Below the pieces are notes generated by a model. That model was not told the DNA's origin, searched no databases, and saw only the letters and a program-made list of their open reading frames with translations. Below, piece by piece: positions 7,644 through 15,135 of a stretch of 36,365 nt of DNA. Location of the stretch: IMG/VR virus record IMGVR_UViG_3300042312_000111, positions 1 to 36,365 of that record, one strand, 5' to 3'. A program made the translations under genes and the position numbers. The DNA is from a virus. Position 1 is the stretch's first letter, and each line of letters opens with the position of its first letter.

Positions 7644-8578
7644 TATTTTGTTTTTAAATTTAATAAGTGCAGGGCATTCCTGCGTAATTCGTTCTGTATA
7701 TTAATTTCAGATTTTACTGATATGTCAATAACACTTTGTAATTCATCATCTACCTTTCCTGCTATCTGCTCATAGCTGCGCTTTGCAACCATTGTGTCTG
7801 GATTTGCTGGATAAGTAACAGGAGAAACATCATATACTTTCTTAATGCCTTTAATTATTCTTTTTGGTTTCATACCTGCTCTTTCCTCCCAGTCTTCTGC
7901 CTCAACACTAAAAGCAAATGATGATTGATAAACATCACCACGTTTAACCATCTCTAAAAGATCATTACCTAAAGTAGTGTTTGGTGCCTCAAATTCATAT
8001 TCCATCGCATTACCAGTAACCTTTAATTTTAAGGTACCGGATTTAGTCCTTGCCAAAACCATGTTAGCATCGTGATTAAACAATGCTACTACATCTGTCA
8101 TATCTGAATTGGTAAATACATCGGAGGTCATTTCTTCATCATACCAACCCATATCGTAGGCAGAGTTAAACACTGTAGCAGTGCCTACGATGGTGCGAGA
8201 TTCTGGCATAGCCCTAAACTCATAATTTATACTTCTCTTTTCCATTGTTTCTTCTTTTGACCTTTCGTCCATTATTTTATTAGCTGTTCTTTCTGCCCAG
8301 GGCAACATCGTTGAACCACCCCAAGCGTCATACATGATTGAACCGCATATTTCATTATCGTTATCATCAAAATATTTGCCTTGGTCATATACCTTGGCTC
8401 TACTTAAAAAACTATAAGTGCGTATCACTTCATCGTCCGAAAGTTCTTGTCTGCTTGACAACTGCTTAGCTCTTGACCAGCCCACGGAAGTTCCACACTG
8501 GCTACCATTATCTTCTTTATGCTGCAATGCTTTCTTTGCGGCATTAGTTGCTGACTGTGGGTAATTACTGTACGGCAT
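7643..8578 (-). CDS. HK97-family prohead protease with an extra N-terminal domain
   Basis: A 311-residue protein. The C-terminal two-thirds (from about residue 115) is an S78/U35 prohead protease: YEFRAMPESRTIVGTATVFN, catalytic His in ALFNHDANMVLART (about 165-178), and the catalytic Ser region VYQSSFAFSV (about 216-225) followed by VYDVSPVTYPANPDT. Residues 1-110 form a separate domain (SATNAAKKALQHKEDNGSQC, WSRAKQLSSRQELS, TYSFLSRAKVYD, CGSIMYDAWGG) that occurs in other phages fused to or beside proteases. The protease matures the prohead by cleaving scaffold and capsid delta domains. It overlaps the portal gene by 14 bases. Confidence 0.9.
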   Translation of the reverse strand: MPYSNYPQSATNAAKKALQHKEDNGSQCGTSVGWSRAKQLSSRQELSDDEVIRTYSFLSRAKVYDQGKYFDDNDNEICGSIMYDAWGGSTMLPWAERTANKIMDERSKEETMEKRSINYEFRAMPESRTIVGTATVFNSAYDMGWYDEEMTSDVFTNSDMTDVVALFNHDANMVLARTKSGTLKLKVTGNAMEYEFEAPNTTLGNDLLEMVKRGDVYQSSFAFSVEAEDWEERAGMKPKRIIKGIKKVYDVSPVTYPANPDTMVAKRSYEQIAGKVDDELQSVIDISVKSEINIQNELRRNALHLLNLKTK

Positions 8579-9791
8579 CGGTTGTAGGTTCTATCTTTAT
8601 GTTAGATGCAAGAGGCAATTCATAACTATCTCCACCTGGATAAGGATTCATGTTTTCCTTAATTCTTATTTCATTAGGTGACATGGCTAACACATTGCGC
8701 ATAGTTGTGTAATAAGATGATCTTGCAGCAACATCTCCACGGAGTAATCCATCAAGATTAAAACGTGTACAATAAGTGTACTTTTCTGCCTCAAAAAATA
8801 TCTTACGATTAAACTCTGCCTCTATCGTTTCGCATAATGGCATAATGGTGTAGTTAACAAACATTTGGCTCAACTGCTCCATGTTGCTAAAAGTTGCCTT
8901 ATCCATATCTTCTAATAAAACACCTGGTACACCTGTTATACGAGCAATGTCTGATATAGTAGCCTTCTTAGTTTCATTAAAAGCTGCATCATTAGGATTA
9001 AGACCTACTTTCTGAAAGTCCATGCCTTCCTCTAAGATGGCAGTGCCTCCAGCATTTTGACTGCCTCCAAAAGCACGATTGAAAGAAGATTTTAATCTGT
9101 CGTATGCCTCATTCGTTAACTTGCCAGGATGCTTTAGCACTCCATTTAAGTGTGCGCCATTCTTATAAAAGTTCGCACCGTAATTTCTATTTGCTAAAGC
9201 TAAGCCGTAGTTATCTCTATGAAGGTCTGGCATAATAAAACCATCAATACCATTCCATGAAAGGTTAGGTATGTGTATGATGTTATCAGAACTATACTTC
9301 TTGTTATTCTTTTTATTCTTAAATAGTAACTCGCCTCTGGTATTATAGTAACTTTCCATTTGCGTAGGATCAAGTATCAAAAGACTTGTAATCCTTTGGC
9401 TATTTGCATTTCTGTTAATAGCAGCGTAAAATACACCATGGCTCAAATAGTGAAGCACTAATGTTTTATAAAAGGTGTGAGCTGTATAAAACTGTGAAGG
9501 CTCACGACTAACTATCTTATAATTAGGATGCTCTTTTGCTATTCTTATGCTCTCATCAACTCCTTTTTCAATTATATCAAAAGGTAAAGAGGCAATAACA
9601 CCGCCAAGTATTTGAGTAGCACGGTAAAAGGCAGGAAGACCTATAATTGAATATTCATCTACCGCAACACCAGCAGCAGATCCACGTTGAAACAATGCGC
9701 CTAATGTATCACCATTAATAGGTGTACTTGGATTTTCAATACTTGCGCGAGTATTAGAAAAAAAAGACCGCATGGTGTTAATTATTCCCAT
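8565..9791 (-). CDS. Portal protein (HK97 type)
   Basis: A 408-residue portal protein. It shows the typical early VAVDEYSIIGLPAFYRATQI core ('al..pavyrcv.lla..ia..p'), FYKTLVLHYLSHGVFYAAI (about 106-124), a stem region around NGAHLNGVL (about 211-219), GGTAILEEGMDFQKVGLNPND (wing) and the IARITGVPGVLLED clip-proximal motif (about 284-297). The dodecamer forms the DNA gate at the head vertex. It is followed with overlap by the protease gene and preceded by a small gene and TerL. Confidence 0.95.
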   Translation of the reverse strand: MGIINTMRSFFSNTRASIENPSTPINGDTLGALFQRGSAAGVAVDEYSIIGLPAFYRATQILGGVIASLPFDIIEKGVDESIRIAKEHPNYKIVSREPSQFYTAHTFYKTLVLHYLSHGVFYAAINRNANSQRITSLLILDPTQMESYYNTRGELLFKNKKNNKKYSSDNIIHIPNLSWNGIDGFIMPDLHRDNYGLALANRNYGANFYKNGAHLNGVLKHPGKLTNEAYDRLKSSFNRAFGGSQNAGGTAILEEGMDFQKVGLNPNDAAFNETKKATISDIARITGVPGVLLEDMDKATFSNMEQLSQMFVNYTIMPLCETIEAEFNRKIFFEAEKYTYCTRFNLDGLLRGDVAARSSYYTTMRNVLAMSPNEIRIKENMNPYPGGDSYELPLASNIKIEPTTDAVQ

Positions 9792-9795
9792 GCGG

Positions 9796-9803
9796 CAAAT
9801 ATA
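9796..9803 (-). promoter_or_regulatory. Candidate -7 element upstream of the portal gene
   Basis: On the minus strand this octamer reads TATATTTG, an exact match to the Bacteroidota -7 consensus TAnnTTTG, only 4 bases before the portal start codon at 9791. Transcription would begin at or next to the ATG, giving a leaderless or nearly leaderless message. I see no good -33 element at the expected distance, so it may be chance. Confidence 0.3.
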
Positions 9804-9842
9804 AACCAGATTAGTATGAAGTTATAAACCTTGAGTAACAGA

Positions 9843-10073
9843 CTAAACAAACTTCATGTCCATATAATTACTTTTCGCTTTGCGAAAGCTATTATACGTT
9901 GTGTACTTTTCATCAAGACCTAATTCTTCTCTTTCTTCCTCCAATTTCTGCCATGCCTCTTGATGTGTTTTACATTCTCCCGATAATTCATAAAACCTAT
10001 GAAAATATCCCGATGTTGAATTAATCTGTCTAACCTGTTGAGCGTACTCATGCTTTCTCATTAAATTCTCCAT
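9843..10073 (-). CDS. Small conserved phage protein between TerL and portal
   Basis: A 76-residue, highly charged, mostly helical protein. The segment THQEAWQKLEEEREELGL, then KYTTYNSFRKAKSNYM, resembles small proteins found in or near phage packaging and head operons. No catalytic motif or membrane segment is visible. The first ATG gives MENLMRKHEYAQQ; an internal Met at residue 5 is an alternative start. It lies 33 bases downstream of TerL and 51 bases upstream of the portal gene in the same direction. Function unknown. Confidence 0.6.
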   Translation of the reverse strand: MENLMRKHEYAQQVRQINSTSGYFHRFYELSGECKTHQEAWQKLEEEREELGLDEKYTTYNSFRKAKSNYMDMKFV

Positions 10074-10106
10074 AATTAAAAGGTTTTTATTTTAATTAGG
10101 TACATT

Positions 10107-11774
10107 TTATAACATCAATAATCCTCCTTCCCTTTCCTTTCCCTCGTATATCGTTGGTCTATCACCTTGCATTATTTGTGCGTAGGCCATAACCATCGCT
10201 ACCGCTCCATCTACCTTCTCTGTACTCTTCGCTTTATCTATCTTTATATTGCCAGCAGGATCAAGTCGCAAAATAACATTGCTCATCATCCATTCTAATA
10301 CTGGATTGCCATCGTGCGTAATTTCATGAGATAAAAACAACTTTTCTACCTCCTTGGTTGGTGCAGACATAGAAATAAAACCTTGCCCGAATGGTTTCAT
10401 AGTTGCGCCATCATTTGTTAATTGGATAACAAGTTGACTGGCATTCCATCTATCAAAACAAATACATTCTATTTTATACTTAGCCGTTATTTCTATTACT
10501 TTATTCTTTATAAAATCGTAATCAGTTACGTTACCATCTGTCATAGTTAGATGTCCATCTTGCTGCCATTGCAGATAAGGTACACCATCACTAAGCGATC
10601 GCTCTCTCACATTATCCTCTGGGCAAAAGTAATAAGATTTAATATGAGGCTTAGATAATCCTTCTTGCACCGGAAAACAAAGTACAAGTGCGCAGATGTC
10701 ACGCGTGGAGGCAAGGTCTAAACCAGCAAAGCATTTCTTATTATACAAAGTAGCATCATCAATAAATAACCTGGTTGCATCAATGTAAGACTGGGAAATC
10801 CAAACGGAGGAGGTAGATGTCCATACATTTAGATTTTTAGTCATGAATTGTATTTGCTTTGCTGCCCCTTCGTTTAATGCCTTCTGGTATTGATTGTCCA
10901 TGTAGTCCATGTAAGGAGTTACACCAAGGTTAGGATTGCTTTTTGTCCAATTATTTTTATCTTGCCAGTCATCGCCTTCATCAAGACAAAATAGTAACGG
11001 AAAAACAGACTCATCTATTTTTCTTTTCTCCAAAATGTCAACCATTACCTTTCTGTACATATAGCAGGGAGATTCTCTATTAAACCCAGCAGTAGTTGTT
11101 ATTAGAAGTAATGGTTGCAATCTTGATCCCATGCCTGTTTCCATGACTTCCAATACATCGCTTGTTTTATGCGCGTGATATTCGTCAATAATGGCACAAT
11201 GTGGATTAAGACCATCTAAGGTATCAGCATCGGCACTAACCGATTCAAATTTAGTATTTGTCGTAGGTACATTGCAGTTATACTTTAAAACATTAACCAA
11301 CTTGTTAAATGTCTTAGAATCATTCTTTAAATTCTTTAAAAATACTTTAGCAGTATCAAATGCTATCCTCGCTTGATCCCTTGTTGTTGCAGCTGTGTAC
11401 ACCTCCGCTCCAGTTTCATTGTCTAACAGAAAACAGTAAACTGCAATCGCAGCAGCTAACTCCGTTTTGCCATTCTTCCTTGCAATCTCAAGGTAAGCCT
11501 TGCGGAATCGTCTGCCACCAGTCTTTTTCTGCCATCCAAATAATACTTTTATAAAAAACTCTTGGAAAGGTTGGATGTTGAATCGCTGCCCGGCAAACTC
11601 GCCTTTCGTGTGTCGGAGAGCAGAAATAAAGGAGAAAGCCCTGGTTGCCTTCTCCTCTGAAAACACATACTCCCAATCGTTATTTTTTAAATCAGCTAAA
11701 TGCCTGTCAACTGCCAGCCTTGCATAGTTGCCTAATATTAAACGCCCCGAAACAACATCCTCAATAAATTTCAT
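10107..11774 (-). CDS. terL: Terminase large subunit
   Basis: A 555-residue HK97-type large terminase. The ATPase domain has Walker A at about 98-105 (ARKNGKTE), Walker B with catalytic Glu at 193-198 (CAIIDE) and the coupling motif ITTTAG at 225-230. The C-terminal RNase H-like nuclease has Asp353 (FAGLDLAST), Asp441 (CICFDRW) and Asp522 (EKVDGAVA). It translocates and cuts DNA at the portal. Length is normal for the family. It overlaps the preceding small membrane protein by 4 bases (stop-start coupling). Confidence 0.97.
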   Translation of the reverse strand: MKFIEDVVSGRLILGNYARLAVDRHLADLKNNDWEYVFSEEKATRAFSFISALRHTKGEFAGQRFNIQPFQEFFIKVLFGWQKKTGGRRFRKAYLEIARKNGKTELAAAIAVYCFLLDNETGAEVYTAATTRDQARIAFDTAKVFLKNLKNDSKTFNKLVNVLKYNCNVPTTNTKFESVSADADTLDGLNPHCAIIDEYHAHKTSDVLEVMETGMGSRLQPLLLITTTAGFNRESPCYMYRKVMVDILEKRKIDESVFPLLFCLDEGDDWQDKNNWTKSNPNLGVTPYMDYMDNQYQKALNEGAAKQIQFMTKNLNVWTSTSSVWISQSYIDATRLFIDDATLYNKKCFAGLDLASTRDICALVLCFPVQEGLSKPHIKSYYFCPEDNVRERSLSDGVPYLQWQQDGHLTMTDGNVTDYDFIKNKVIEITAKYKIECICFDRWNASQLVIQLTNDGATMKPFGQGFISMSAPTKEVEKLFLSHEITHDGNPVLEWMMSNVILRLDPAGNIKIDKAKSTEKVDGAVAMVMAYAQIMQGDRPTIYEGKEREGGLLML

Positions 11775-11980
11775 TTAGGTGTTTTAATTTCTATGGCAAT
11801 AAATCTAAATAAAAAAAGAAAGCTAACAAAGCCAACTGCCTCTAAGTAATCAATAAAATCAAACCAAAAGAATTTGACAAACAACCAATTCCATAAATAG
11901 TAAAATGGAACGGCTAAACCTGTTACCATTATAGTCATAACAATGATAAAGGTCAATGTTTCAAAAATACTTTGTTTCAT
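11771..11980 (-). CDS. Small membrane protein between TerS and TerL
   Basis: A 69-residue protein with two hydrophobic segments: about 7-29 (FETLTFIIVMTIMVTGLAVP plus aromatic residues) and about 45-65 (LEAVGFVSFLFLFRFIAIEI). It overlaps TerL by 4 bases and shares one base with the TerS stop region, so it is translationally coupled to both. A membrane protein between the two terminase subunits is unusual. It might be an inner-membrane effector or holin-like protein. No family recognised. Confidence 0.65.
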   Translation of the reverse strand: MKQSIFETLTFIIVMTIMVTGLAVPFYYLWNWLFVKFFWFDFIDYLEAVGFVSFLFLFRFIAIEIKTPK

Positions 11981-12429
11981 TAGTTCATTTTTAAAAGTTT
12001 AGCTATCTCATCGTCTTCATCTTCGTTACTATCTCTAAAATAGTCCAATTTTAAACGGCTGCCAGGATCAAGGCCTAAACTCTTGCTAATCTCCAAAAAC
12101 ATATCCATACTTTGCTTAAATGCAGTCCATTCTGCAGAAACTTGCCTTGCACCGTTTGGATGCACCATAACTGCACCGGCAACTGCAAGAACCTCGGCAT
12201 TGTAAAGCAAATGGCCAATAGCACGCGTAGCAATGCTCAAAAAAATGTCATCAACGTCCTTGCTTGCCTTGTGGGCTTGGAGATGGTCTTTTAATTTCTC
12301 ATAAATCTTTACCTCGTCCTCGTTCAGTTTCAGCAGCGATCTGCCGACTGGAGAACCGGAATAGGATTTAATCCTGGATGGTATCAAAGTACCTTGTAAT
12401 TCTTTTGCTTTTAACGATTTTGCTCTCAT
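11980..12429 (-). CDS. terS: Terminase small subunit (P27-like)
   Basis: A 149-residue protein. The N-terminal basic segment (RAKSLKAKELQGTLIPSRIK), a central helical region (IGHLLYNAEVLAVAGAVMVH), and the terminal MFLEISKSLGLDPGSRLKL block (about 111-129) followed by an acidic tail match P27-family small terminases, where 'lgltPssR.kl' is the signature. The subunit recognises the packaging site and stimulates TerL. It starts within an ATGA overlap with the small gene at 12426-12587. The cos or pac site itself is not identified. Confidence 0.85.
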   Translation of the reverse strand: MRAKSLKAKELQGTLIPSRIKSYSGSPVGRSLLKLNEDEVKIYEKLKDHLQAHKASKDVDDIFLSIATRAIGHLLYNAEVLAVAGAVMVHPNGARQVSAEWTAFKQSMDMFLEISKSLGLDPGSRLKLDYFRDSNEDEDDEIAKLLKMN

Positions 12430-12587
12430 TTGTTTTGCTTTTTTATGCTTTGTTTAAACCCCCCTTTTGGGCATTGATTTGATGTGCTTACATTTGCACG
12501 ACATGATAATTGGAATTTCAAGGTAATTTTGCTTATGCCCCCGTCTTTCCATGCTCTATCCTCCTTGTCAGCGCCTTGCTTACTCAT
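12426..12587 (-). CDS. Short coupled gene of 53 residues upstream of terS
   Basis: An open frame of 53 codons plus stop fills the gap between the HNH gene and terS. Its ATG (12585-12587) overlaps the HNH stop as ATGA, and its own TGA (12426-12428) overlaps the terS ATG as ATGA. Double coupling of this kind argues for a translated gene. The product begins MSKQGADKEDRAWKDGG and is basic, with two cysteines and a Lys-rich end. No family recognised. If not a gene, it may serve to carry ribosomes to terS. Confidence 0.5.
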   Translation of the reverse strand: MSKQGADKEDRAWKDGGISKITLKFQLSCRANVSTSNQCPKGGFKQSIKKQNK

Positions 12588-13489
12588 GCCAGTTGCAGTT
12601 GTAACTGTGACCCTTGCGGAATGTAACCTGTAAAGTCTATCTCTATTTGACCGTTGTTTCTTTTGTAATCCAGTAATATCTTATCGCTCTTAATAGTATT
12701 GCATGATCTACATAACAAAGTAACATTATCATAAGTATGTGAACCACCTTTTGATTTAGGTATAATATGGTCTAATGTTGCTGCATTAGATTGGTTATAG
12801 TTATCCTTATTAGGATGAATACATTTAACACCACATGATGTACATATATACTTATGTTTCATGTAAACAATCTTTCTGTTTATAGGCTCATACTTATTAC
12901 CATACTTCTTAGCCCATTGTTTATCTTCTTTAATCCTTTTATATTTATGTCTATACTTATATCTTTCTAATTTTTTATTCTTTAATATCAAATCTTTAAC
13001 ACATTTATCTGAACAATATTCATTAAATCTTGCAACAACCCCTAAGTTATTTAACTTTGTATCTATGCCATACTCTTTATTACAATGTTTACATACTGAT
13101 GTATAGTTATAAGCATCTGTATATTTTTTTATAAGTTTACATTTACTACATAATTTATCTCCATATAATCTAACATCATTGCATTCTATACAATATATAT
13201 TAGAGTATTGACCTTCTTTGTTTTTAAATTTATAATAATTAATTCTTTCTTTATACTTATCACTTTGTTCATATTTTTCCCGTGCTAATTTTAAAACATC
13301 AGGATTTTCCAACCTTTTTTTTTCTTGATATTTCCTATCTATTATCCGTTTATTTTCCTTTGCCTTTTGACTCCTTACAGTATTTCTATTTCGCTCATTA
13401 CTACATTCACGACAATGCGTTCTATCACTATTGCCACGTTGTATATAATTGCAATTATGTTTATCACAAAAAGTTTTTCTTTGACACAT
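12584..13489 (-). CDS. HNH endonuclease with multiple CxxC zinc clusters (probable homing nuclease)
   Basis: A 301-residue lysine-rich protein. CxxC pairs occur along the chain (HCREC, CIECN, CSKC, CKHC, CSDKC, CTSC), and the C-terminal third carries an HNH domain: CTSCG, LDHIIPKSKGGSHTYDN (about 242-258), LLCRSCNTIKSDK. Codon use is visibly more AT-rich than neighbouring packaging genes. It sits between the small HNH gene and terS, separating two genes normally adjacent in HK97-like phages. I infer a free-standing homing-type insertion. A packaging-associated nicking role is the alternative. Confidence 0.8.
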   Translation of the reverse strand: MCQRKTFCDKHNCNYIQRGNSDRTHCRECSNERNRNTVRSQKAKENKRIIDRKYQEKKRLENPDVLKLAREKYEQSDKYKERINYYKFKNKEGQYSNIYCIECNDVRLYGDKLCSKCKLIKKYTDAYNYTSVCKHCNKEYGIDTKLNNLGVVARFNEYCSDKCVKDLILKNKKLERYKYRHKYKRIKEDKQWAKKYGNKYEPINRKIVYMKHKYICTSCGVKCIHPNKDNYNQSNAATLDHIIPKSKGGSHTYDNVTLLCRSCNTIKSDKILLDYKRNNGQIEIDFTGYIPQGSQLQLQLA

Positions 13490-13490
13490 A

Positions 13491-13925
13491 TTATCTTAGG
13501 TTATCATTATTCAACCGCTTCCTCTGCACCATCTGTGCCAGCCATGACACCACATCAGCCTTGTCCTTAGGTAGTATCTTTGCGTCTGCATCCATGTAGA
13601 TAGGCACAGGTGCAACACCAGAGTTCTCGAATGCAGACTTGGTATCATGGCAAGACTTACATAGTGCTAAGAGGTTGCCTAAGTTATACATAGAACCACC
13701 ACGCGTGATAGGTATCATGTGATCAACACATCCCTTCCTATCACCTGGTGTTATGTCAACCATTTCACCTAATACCAAGCACACCTCACACAATGGATTG
13801 GCACGTCTATAGTTCACGCTAACCTTTGTCCATGCACTGTTATAGTTACCTTGCTCACCAGATGGCTTGCGCTGCAATTTAGCCTTATTAATAGTTGACT
13901 TTATGTACTTAGGTATGTATGGCAT
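13491..13925 (-). CDS. HNH nuclease of the packaging region
   Basis: A 144-residue protein with a compact HNH domain: CEVCLVLGEMVD (about 46-57), VDHMIPITRGGSMYNLGNL (about 67-85), LCKSCHDTKS (about 88-97). The N-terminus (PYIPKYIKSTINKAKLQRKP) and the 'W.kvs.nyRraNPLCE' lead-in are typical of small HNH proteins placed just before terminase genes, where HK97 gp74-like enzymes assist genome cutting by TerL. It is one base away from the glycosyltransferase stop and followed by the larger HNH gene. Confidence 0.85.
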   Translation of the reverse strand: MPYIPKYIKSTINKAKLQRKPSGEQGNYNSAWTKVSVNYRRANPLCEVCLVLGEMVDITPGDRKGCVDHMIPITRGGSMYNLGNLLALCKSCHDTKSAFENSGVAPVPIYMDADAKILPKDKADVVSWLAQMVQRKRLNNDNLR

Positions 13926-14912
13926 CTATAGTCCTTTAAGTATCTTGTATCTTGTTTGATTAAGTAAGTCTATGTGTAACACTTCATTAAGATACTTCCT
14001 TCCATCCTTAACGAGAGATAGCTTATTAATGTTGCCAGATATAATAGCTAAGATAAGGTCAAAGAACTGGTGTGGTGTATCGTAAGACATTACTCCAGGT
14101 ATATTAAACTCCTTAAAATATACATCAGCTAAGACTGGCATACCATTAGCAAGACATTCAATAGCAAAGATATTAGACTTACTTTCATTAAATTCATTCC
14201 TTACTAATGGATAGTAACCATAATCGCCTTCTATCCTTTGCATAAATGTAAAATAAATAAACATACTATTCCATTCCACAAAGTTAGCCTTCTTGCTAAA
14301 GTCGTACATCATGAACTTAGGCATACCAAAGAAAGTAAACTCTGTATCTAATTCCATAGCCTTGTTAAGCTGCTCCTTTATGGTATGTAAGTCAGCAAAG
14401 TGTGTGCTGCCACCACGCCAAACAAACCTTGGAGGATTGTGTTGCTCTTCCACCTTTATCATAGGTAGGTCAGTATGTGACCATCCATTAGGAATAACAA
14501 ACATAGGCTTATCATGGCTCAAAGGTTTATATAAGTCATATAACTTTTGAGTAGATACTATAATAACATCAGCAAATATAAATGTGTCTTGTATTTGCTT
14601 TTGCACTTGAGGATTGCTAAAGTATGCAGATGCAGGATTATCTTCTGGCACATTTAATAAGTGATCGTCAAAATCAATTATAACAGCCTTTCCCATTCTC
14701 TTTGCATCTGCCATGATACCAAGAGAGGCAGTTGAGTTAGGACGCTGAATAATTACTATATCAGTATTATAGATGTCATACCAGGCTGCTTTTTCTTGTT
14801 GGCAGATAACTAATTCAAATTTCTTTTGCAATGCAAGACGAGAGAAAGGGCCTATTGTCCTGTAGTAATCAGTCGCTTGACTCTTCGAAGATGTAAATAT
14901 AGTAGCCTTCAT
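13926..14912 (-). CDS. Glycosyltransferase-like protein (GT-B, GT4-type), copy 2
   Basis: A 328-residue paralogue of the protein at 2270-3244. Shared landmarks are ATDYYRTIGPF (about 13-23), AAWYDIYNTDIVII (about 42-55), GKAVIIDFDDHLL (about 92-104), IPNGWSH, RFVWRGG (about 161-167), VEWNSMF and SNIFAIECLANGMPV (about 247-261). The last is the donor-binding glutamate region of group 1 transferases. It is the second gene of the leftward late operon; its ATG overlaps the stop of the RHH-like gene (ATGA). Substrate unknown. A gene with this architecture at the head of the virion operon suggests modification of virion or host-surface components. Confidence 0.75.
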   Translation of the reverse strand: MKATIFTSSKSQATDYYRTIGPFSRLALQKKFELVICQQEKAAWYDIYNTDIVIIQRPNSTASLGIMADAKRMGKAVIIDFDDHLLNVPEDNPASAYFSNPQVQKQIQDTFIFADVIIVSTQKLYDLYKPLSHDKPMFVIPNGWSHTDLPMIKVEEQHNPPRFVWRGGSTHFADLHTIKEQLNKAMELDTEFTFFGMPKFMMYDFSKKANFVEWNSMFIYFTFMQRIEGDYGYYPLVRNEFNESKSNIFAIECLANGMPVLADVYFKEFNIPGVMSYDTPHQFFDLILAIISGNINKLSLVKDGRKYLNEVLHIDLLNQTRYKILKGL

Positions 14913-15073
14913 TTATTGTTTTTTTGCCAATCTGCACATAGATAATTAATAATCTCAACCAATGGCATCTTCTTTCCAGCTTTTGCCGATAGTTTAATTT
15001 GTGTAATAATAAGATTACGATGTGTAACCTCATCTAATAACACGCTTTTCTTTTTTTTCGTTAGTACATCCAT
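14909..15073 (-). CDS. Small ribbon-helix-helix-like DNA-binding protein
   Basis: A 54-residue open frame starting MDVLTKKKKSVLLDEVTH. The basic start, a predicted strand (KSVLLDEVTHRN), a first helix (LIITQIKLSAKAGKK) and a second helix (PLVEIINYLCADWQ) match the layout of CopG/Arc-type ribbon-helix-helix regulators ('lde.thr.L......gk....eii..l'). Its stop overlaps the glycosyltransferase start as ATGA, and it begins 19 bases from the minus-strand -7 element. It is therefore the first gene of the late operon and a candidate regulator of the divergent promoter. Short length limits certainty. Confidence 0.65.
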   Translation of the reverse strand: MDVLTKKKKSVLLDEVTHRNLIITQIKLSAKAGKKMPLVEIINYLCADWQKNNK

Positions 15074-15091
15074 TTTTTTATATTATTTATG

Positions 15092-15099
15092 CAAAGTTA
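15092..15099 (-). promoter_or_regulatory. Promoter of the leftward (virion) operon
   Basis: On the minus strand this reads TAACTTTG, an exact match to the Bacteroidota -7 consensus TAnnTTTG. A TTTG element (CAAA on the plus strand at 15120-15123) lies 20 bases upstream, as expected for the -33 box. Transcription would start about 12-14 bases before the RHH-like gene. The -33 box overlaps the -7 box of the opposite promoter. Confidence 0.65.
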
Positions 15100-15111
15100 T
15101 ACAATTTTATA

Positions 15112-15119
15112 TATATTTG
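15112..15119 (+). promoter_or_regulatory. Promoter of the rightward (early) operon
   Basis: TATATTTG matches TAnnTTTG exactly. Transcription would start near 15126, about 10 bases before the ssb ATG at 15136. The -33 region is weak (TTTA at 15086-15089, 22 bases away), which could mean the promoter needs activation or uses a host-specific variant. Confidence 0.65.
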
Positions 15120-15125
15120 CAAATA
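15114..15125. promoter_or_regulatory. 12-bp palindrome, candidate operator of the divergent promoter
   Basis: TATTTGCAAATA is a perfect palindrome that covers the end of the rightward -7 box and the leftward -33 box. A related TTTGCAtaa half-site occurs on the minus strand at about 15086-15095, across the leftward -7 box. A dimeric regulator bound here would block or switch both operons. The RHH-like protein encoded next to it is the obvious candidate, by inference only. Confidence 0.5.
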
Positions 15126-15135
15126 AAAAATAATT

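Noticed and set aside
12489-12496. TACATTTG on the plus strand, a -7 consensus match
   Set aside because: It would drive transcription against the late genes with no plus-strand gene downstream; the 8-base motif with two free positions is expected by chance in AT-rich DNA.
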